From an uncultured Odoribacter sp. (lineage in GTDB: Bacteria > Bacteroidota > Bacteroidia > Bacteroidales > Marinifilaceae), in NCBI GenBank assembly GCA_910578985.1, contig CAJTSF010000003.1:1-64000 (forward strand): a stretch of 64,000 nt of DNA, read 5' to 3'. Positions 61,321-64,000 of the stretch are shown one piece after another. Positions within the stretch are counted from its first letter, which is position 1. The number at the start of each line of letters is the position of its first letter. The position numbers were made by a program, and so were the translations under genes. Under the pieces are notes generated by a model. It saw nothing but the letters and a program-made list of their open reading frames with translations. It was not told the origin of the DNA and did not search any database.

Positions 61321-64000
61321 ATGGAAAAAAACAAAATTTTCAGAACTATGAAGGTCATGTTTTTTTTGATGTTGATGTTTTTGATGCAGTTGAAAGCGGA
61401 AGTGTTTTCACAGAATCAGGCATTGACATTGAAAATGAAAAATTGCAATGTGGAAGAGTTCTTGTCGGAGGTGAGAAAACAGACGGGTGTCCGTTTTATG
61501 TTCCGGCAAGAGGTGGTGAAAGACATTCCGCGGTTCGACGTGGAAGTAAGCCGGACCCCATTGGATGAGGTGTTGGAAAAAACGTTGGGAACAAGAGGGT
61601 TGGAGTGTGTGTTTGAAGACGGAGTAGTGATTTTGAATCTCCGTCAGGCGCAGAGCGTGAAAGAAAAACGGGTGTTCGGTGTAGTGAAGGATGAAACCGG
61701 ACATGTGTTGCCCGGGGTGACCGTGATGTTGAAGGGCACGACTGTCGGGGCATCTACCGATATGGACGGCAAGTATTCCGTGGTGTTGCCGGAGGGTGTG
61801 CATACCCTGGTGTTCACCATGGTCGGCATGGAGACTCGGGAAGAGCCGGTGGGAGACCGCACGGAAATTAATGTCTCCATGAAAGAAGAGGTCAGCGAAA
61901 TGGACGAAGTGGTCGTGACCGGTTATTTCAATCAGGCAAAGAACAGCTTCACGGGAGCTGCCCGCACCATTACGTCGGAAGAGTTGCAGACTGCCGGCAA
62001 CCAGAATATCCTGAGCGCGTTGCAGAACATTGATCCCTCATTCGTAAAACTGGAAAACAATCAGATGGGGTCGAATCCGAATGCCATTCCCGATTTTCAG
62101 ATTCGCGGTGCGGGCAGTATCGGCGGCATGCGTGACGAGTACAGCGGCAACCCGAATATGCCGGTGTTTATCGTGGACGGTTTCGAGACTACGGCGGAAA
62201 AGGTGTTCGATATGGACCCTTACCGGGTATCGACGATTACGTTACTGAAAGATGCCGCTGCCACGGCTATCTATGGTTCACGGGCTTCCAACGGCGTAGT
62301 GGTTATCACGACAGTGGCTCCTGCCAGCGGGAAAATGGCGGTGAGTTATAATGGAGATGCCACGTTTTATATGGCAGACCTGAGTGCCTATAATTTATGT
62401 AATCCAGAGGAGAAATTGGAACTGGAAGTACTGGCAGGATTGTACGATGTGGAAAAAAAACAATATTACAATGTTGACAAGTATACTGATCAGGCCGTCA
62501 TGCAAAGAGCCTATAACTGGCGTTTGGCCAATATCAAGGAAGGAGTAAACACTTATTGGCTGAACAAACCGTTGAACAGCCTGACCGTAGCACACAAGCA
62601 TTCCTTGCGGCTGGACGGCGGGAACGACTATATCCGTTATGCTATGGAAGTTAACTACAACAACACCCCGGGGGTGATGAAAGAATCCGGACGTGAACGG
62701 CTGGGATTGGGTCTGGAATTACAATATATCTACAAAGGACTGACATTCCGGAATCAGCTGAATTACTCCCGGGTGAAAGCAGCCAATTCGCCTTACGGCA
62801 GTTTCAGTGCATACACCCGCTTGAACCCTTATGTGAAATACAAGGATGAAGACGGCAATTACATTTATGAACTGGAAGCAGAAGACAGAAGGAGTAGTGG
62901 CTATAAGTTTAATATTTACAATCCATTGTATAATACAACATTGGATGTCAGAGATGAATCACGCTACAACGATCTGACCAACCTCTTCGGCATCGACTGG
63001 CAAATCATCGAAGGGTTACGCCTGAAAGGAAGTTTCTCTTTCACCTTGCAAAATACTTCGGAAGATGTGTTCAAACCGGCAAAACATACCGACTTCGCCA
63101 CCTATAAAGGTGATGATTTCGACCGTCGAGGTAGTTATTCGGCTTCACGCGGGGATGTGTTCGACTACGATGCCAGCGTGGTATTGAGTTATTTCTGGCA
63201 ATCGCATAAGCATGTCATCAATGCCAATTTGGGGTGGAACATCCAACAAAACCACACCAAAGAATTTTCAGTGACGGCAGAAGGATTCCCCAACGAACGC
63301 CTGGACTACATCAGCTTCGCCACCCAGTACGAAAAGAACGGTTCACCTGCGGGGGATGAATACACCTCCCGTCTGGTCGGCTTCCTCGGTAATTTGAATT
63401 ACAGTTACGACGAACGCTATCTGTTCGACCTTTCTTTCCGTGAAGATGCCTCCTCGCAATTCGGTGCGGACAAACGCTGGGCGCCGTTCTGGTCGGCAGG
63501 TTTGGGTTGGAACCTGCATAACGAGCACTTTATGGAAGGCGTAGACTGGCTGGAACAATTCAAAATCCGCGGTTCATACGGATTGACGGGTAGCCAGAAT
63601 TACGATCCTTATCAGGCAATCACCACGTATGAGTACCTCACCCAAGATCGTTACCATTTTGCCGTTGGAGCCATCGCCAAAGCTATGGGAAACAGCAATC
63701 TGGCTTGGCAGCGCACCTGGCAACAGAATTACGGGATAGACTTGACCTTGTGGAACGACAGGCTCGATATTTCCGCCGATTATTATATCAAGACCTCCAA
63801 AGATGTCCTGACCTCCGTTACCTTGGCACCTTCACTCGGTTTCTCCTCTTATATGGACAACTTGGGAGAAGTGGAAAACCGCGGATATGAGTTGAGTCTG
63901 CGTGCCACATTAGTTCGTGATCAGGCGAGAAAAATTTTCTGGAGTGTAAACGGTTCGGCCATCCATAATCAAAACAAATTGTTGAAAATATCTAATGCTC
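61321..64000 (+). CDS. SusC/RagA-family TonB-linked outer-membrane transporter with STN domain (partial)
   Basis: ATG 61321 opens a frame that runs 893 codons to the right edge, so the C-terminus is missing. In order: signal peptide (about 1-31), STN secretin/TonB domain (about 35-100), carboxypeptidase-regulatory-like domain (VFGVVKDETGHVLPGVTVML, about 118-195), plug domain with PVFIVDGFE and LLKDAAATAIYGSRASNGVV, then the TonB-dependent barrel. The STN domain fits signalling through the upstream FecR and sigma factor. A SusD partner gene is expected just beyond the window. The substrate, glycan or peptide, cannot be told. Confidence 0.95.
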   Translation, partial: MEKNKIFRTMKVMFFLMLMFLMQLKAEVFSQNQALTLKMKNCNVEEFLSEVRKQTGVRFMFRQEVVKDIPRFDVEVSRTPLDEVLEKTLGTRGLECVFEDGVVILNLRQAQSVKEKRVFGVVKDETGHVLPGVTVMLKGTTVGASTDMDGKYSVVLPEGVHTLVFTMVGMETREEPVGDRTEINVSMKEEVSEMDEVVVTGYFNQAKNSFTGAARTITSEELQTAGNQNILSALQNIDPSFVKLENNQMGSNPNAIPDFQIRGAGSIGGMRDEYSGNPNMPVFIVDGFETTAEKVFDMDPYRVSTITLLKDAAATAIYGSRASNGVVVITTVAPASGKMAVSYNGDATFYMADLSAYNLCNPEEKLELEVLAGLYDVEKKQYYNVDKYTDQAVMQRAYNWRLANIKEGVNTYWLNKPLNSLTVAHKHSLRLDGGNDYIRYAMEVNYNNTPGVMKESGRERLGLGLELQYIYKGLTFRNQLNYSRVKAANSPYGSFSAYTRLNPYVKYKDEDGNYIYELEAEDRRSSGYKFNIYNPLYNTTLDVRDESRYNDLTNLFGIDWQIIEGLRLKGSFSFTLQNTSEDVFKPAKHTDFATYKGDDFDRRGSYSASRGDVFDYDASVVLSYFWQSHKHVINANLGWNIQQNHTKEFSVTAEGFPNERLDYISFATQYEKNGSPAGDEYTSRLVGFLGNLNYSYDERYLFDLSFREDASSQFGADKRWAPFWSAGLGWNLHNEHFMEGVDWLEQFKIRGSYGLTGSQNYDPYQAITTYEYLTQDRYHFAVGAIAKAMGNSNLAWQRTWQQNYGIDLTLWNDRLDISADYYIKTSKDVLTSVTLAPSLGFSSYMDNLGEVENRGYELSLRATLVRDQARKIFWSVNGSAIHNQNKLLKISNA

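Overview
The window comes from a Bacteroidota chromosome, most likely Bacteroidales. The evidence is an FMN-linked Rnf complex in the order rseC-rnfB-C-D-G-E-A, a SusC/RagA transporter with an STN domain behind an ECF sigma factor and FecR, BACON and Omp-barrel proteins, an alpha-L-fucosidase operon, DUF6266-like and DUF4143 proteins, and many promoters of the TAnnTTTG type. Genus cannot be fixed from the sequence. Base composition is moderately GC-rich, apart from an AT-rich stretch at about 25.8-28.8 kb.

Layout. 0-0.3 kb: edge of an ISAon1-type transposase gene. 0.5-6.0 kb: Rnf operon. 6.1-8.3 kb: era-der. 8.4-9.0 kb: small barrel protein. 9.0-11.4 kb: a two-gene DUF6266-like cassette divergent from a WYL regulator. 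11.4-14.8 kb: a palindromic repeat, a BACON/leucine-rich lipoprotein, an Nmad2-like protein and repeat element R1. 14.9-23.9 kb: mscL, nucleoside kinase, lytic transglycosylase, an odd TrmH-barrel fusion, miaB, a FadL-type barrel and an aromatic-rich lipoprotein. 24.0-25.5 kb: proS. 25.6-31.6 kb: a second palindrome copy and a six-gene operon of exported proteins plus a second Nmad2-like gene, headed by R2. 32.0-35.2 kb: cutC, GH29 fucosidase, FAH-like and nitroreductase genes. 35.3-39.5 kb: an AAA/DUF4143 protein behind four 22-bp repeats, then an AddB-like nuclease. 39.5-49.9 kb: trmD, yqeY, a radical-SAM DNA repair pair, SIMPL, barrel protein, rRNA/tRNA methylase, BamA-like lipoprotein, orphan histidine kinase, thioesterase and recA. 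49.9-55.1 kb: S9 peptidase, an unknown protein, a truncated DUF4143 gene with its own repeats, and a second DUF6266-like cassette. 55.1-59.3 kb: kdsA, rarA and a Pif1-like helicase. 59.4-64.0 kb: sigma factor, FecR and a SusC-type transporter running off the end.

The most striking signal is the repeated element R1/R2 (about 320 bp). Each copy has a perfect-looking promoter on the minus strand, three hairpins and a GC stem followed by a T-tract. It ends 14-16 bp before the start codon of an operon that contains an Nmad2-like gene and surface lipoproteins. The loops of the two large hairpins are complementary over three blocks of 7-8 bp. Between the two copies the outer blocks change on both sides together, which is covariation. 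This looks like a structured leader or small RNA with a long loop-loop interaction. I do not recognise it as a known family.

Other unexplained structure: two identical 164-bp palindromes between convergent genes, two unrelated long hairpins, two direct-repeat arrays (22 and 23 bp period) each upstream of a DUF4143 gene, paralogous two-gene DUF6266-like cassettes, a frameshift in a G-run of a surface lipoprotein, and an in-frame methyltransferase-barrel fusion with a signal peptide in the middle.
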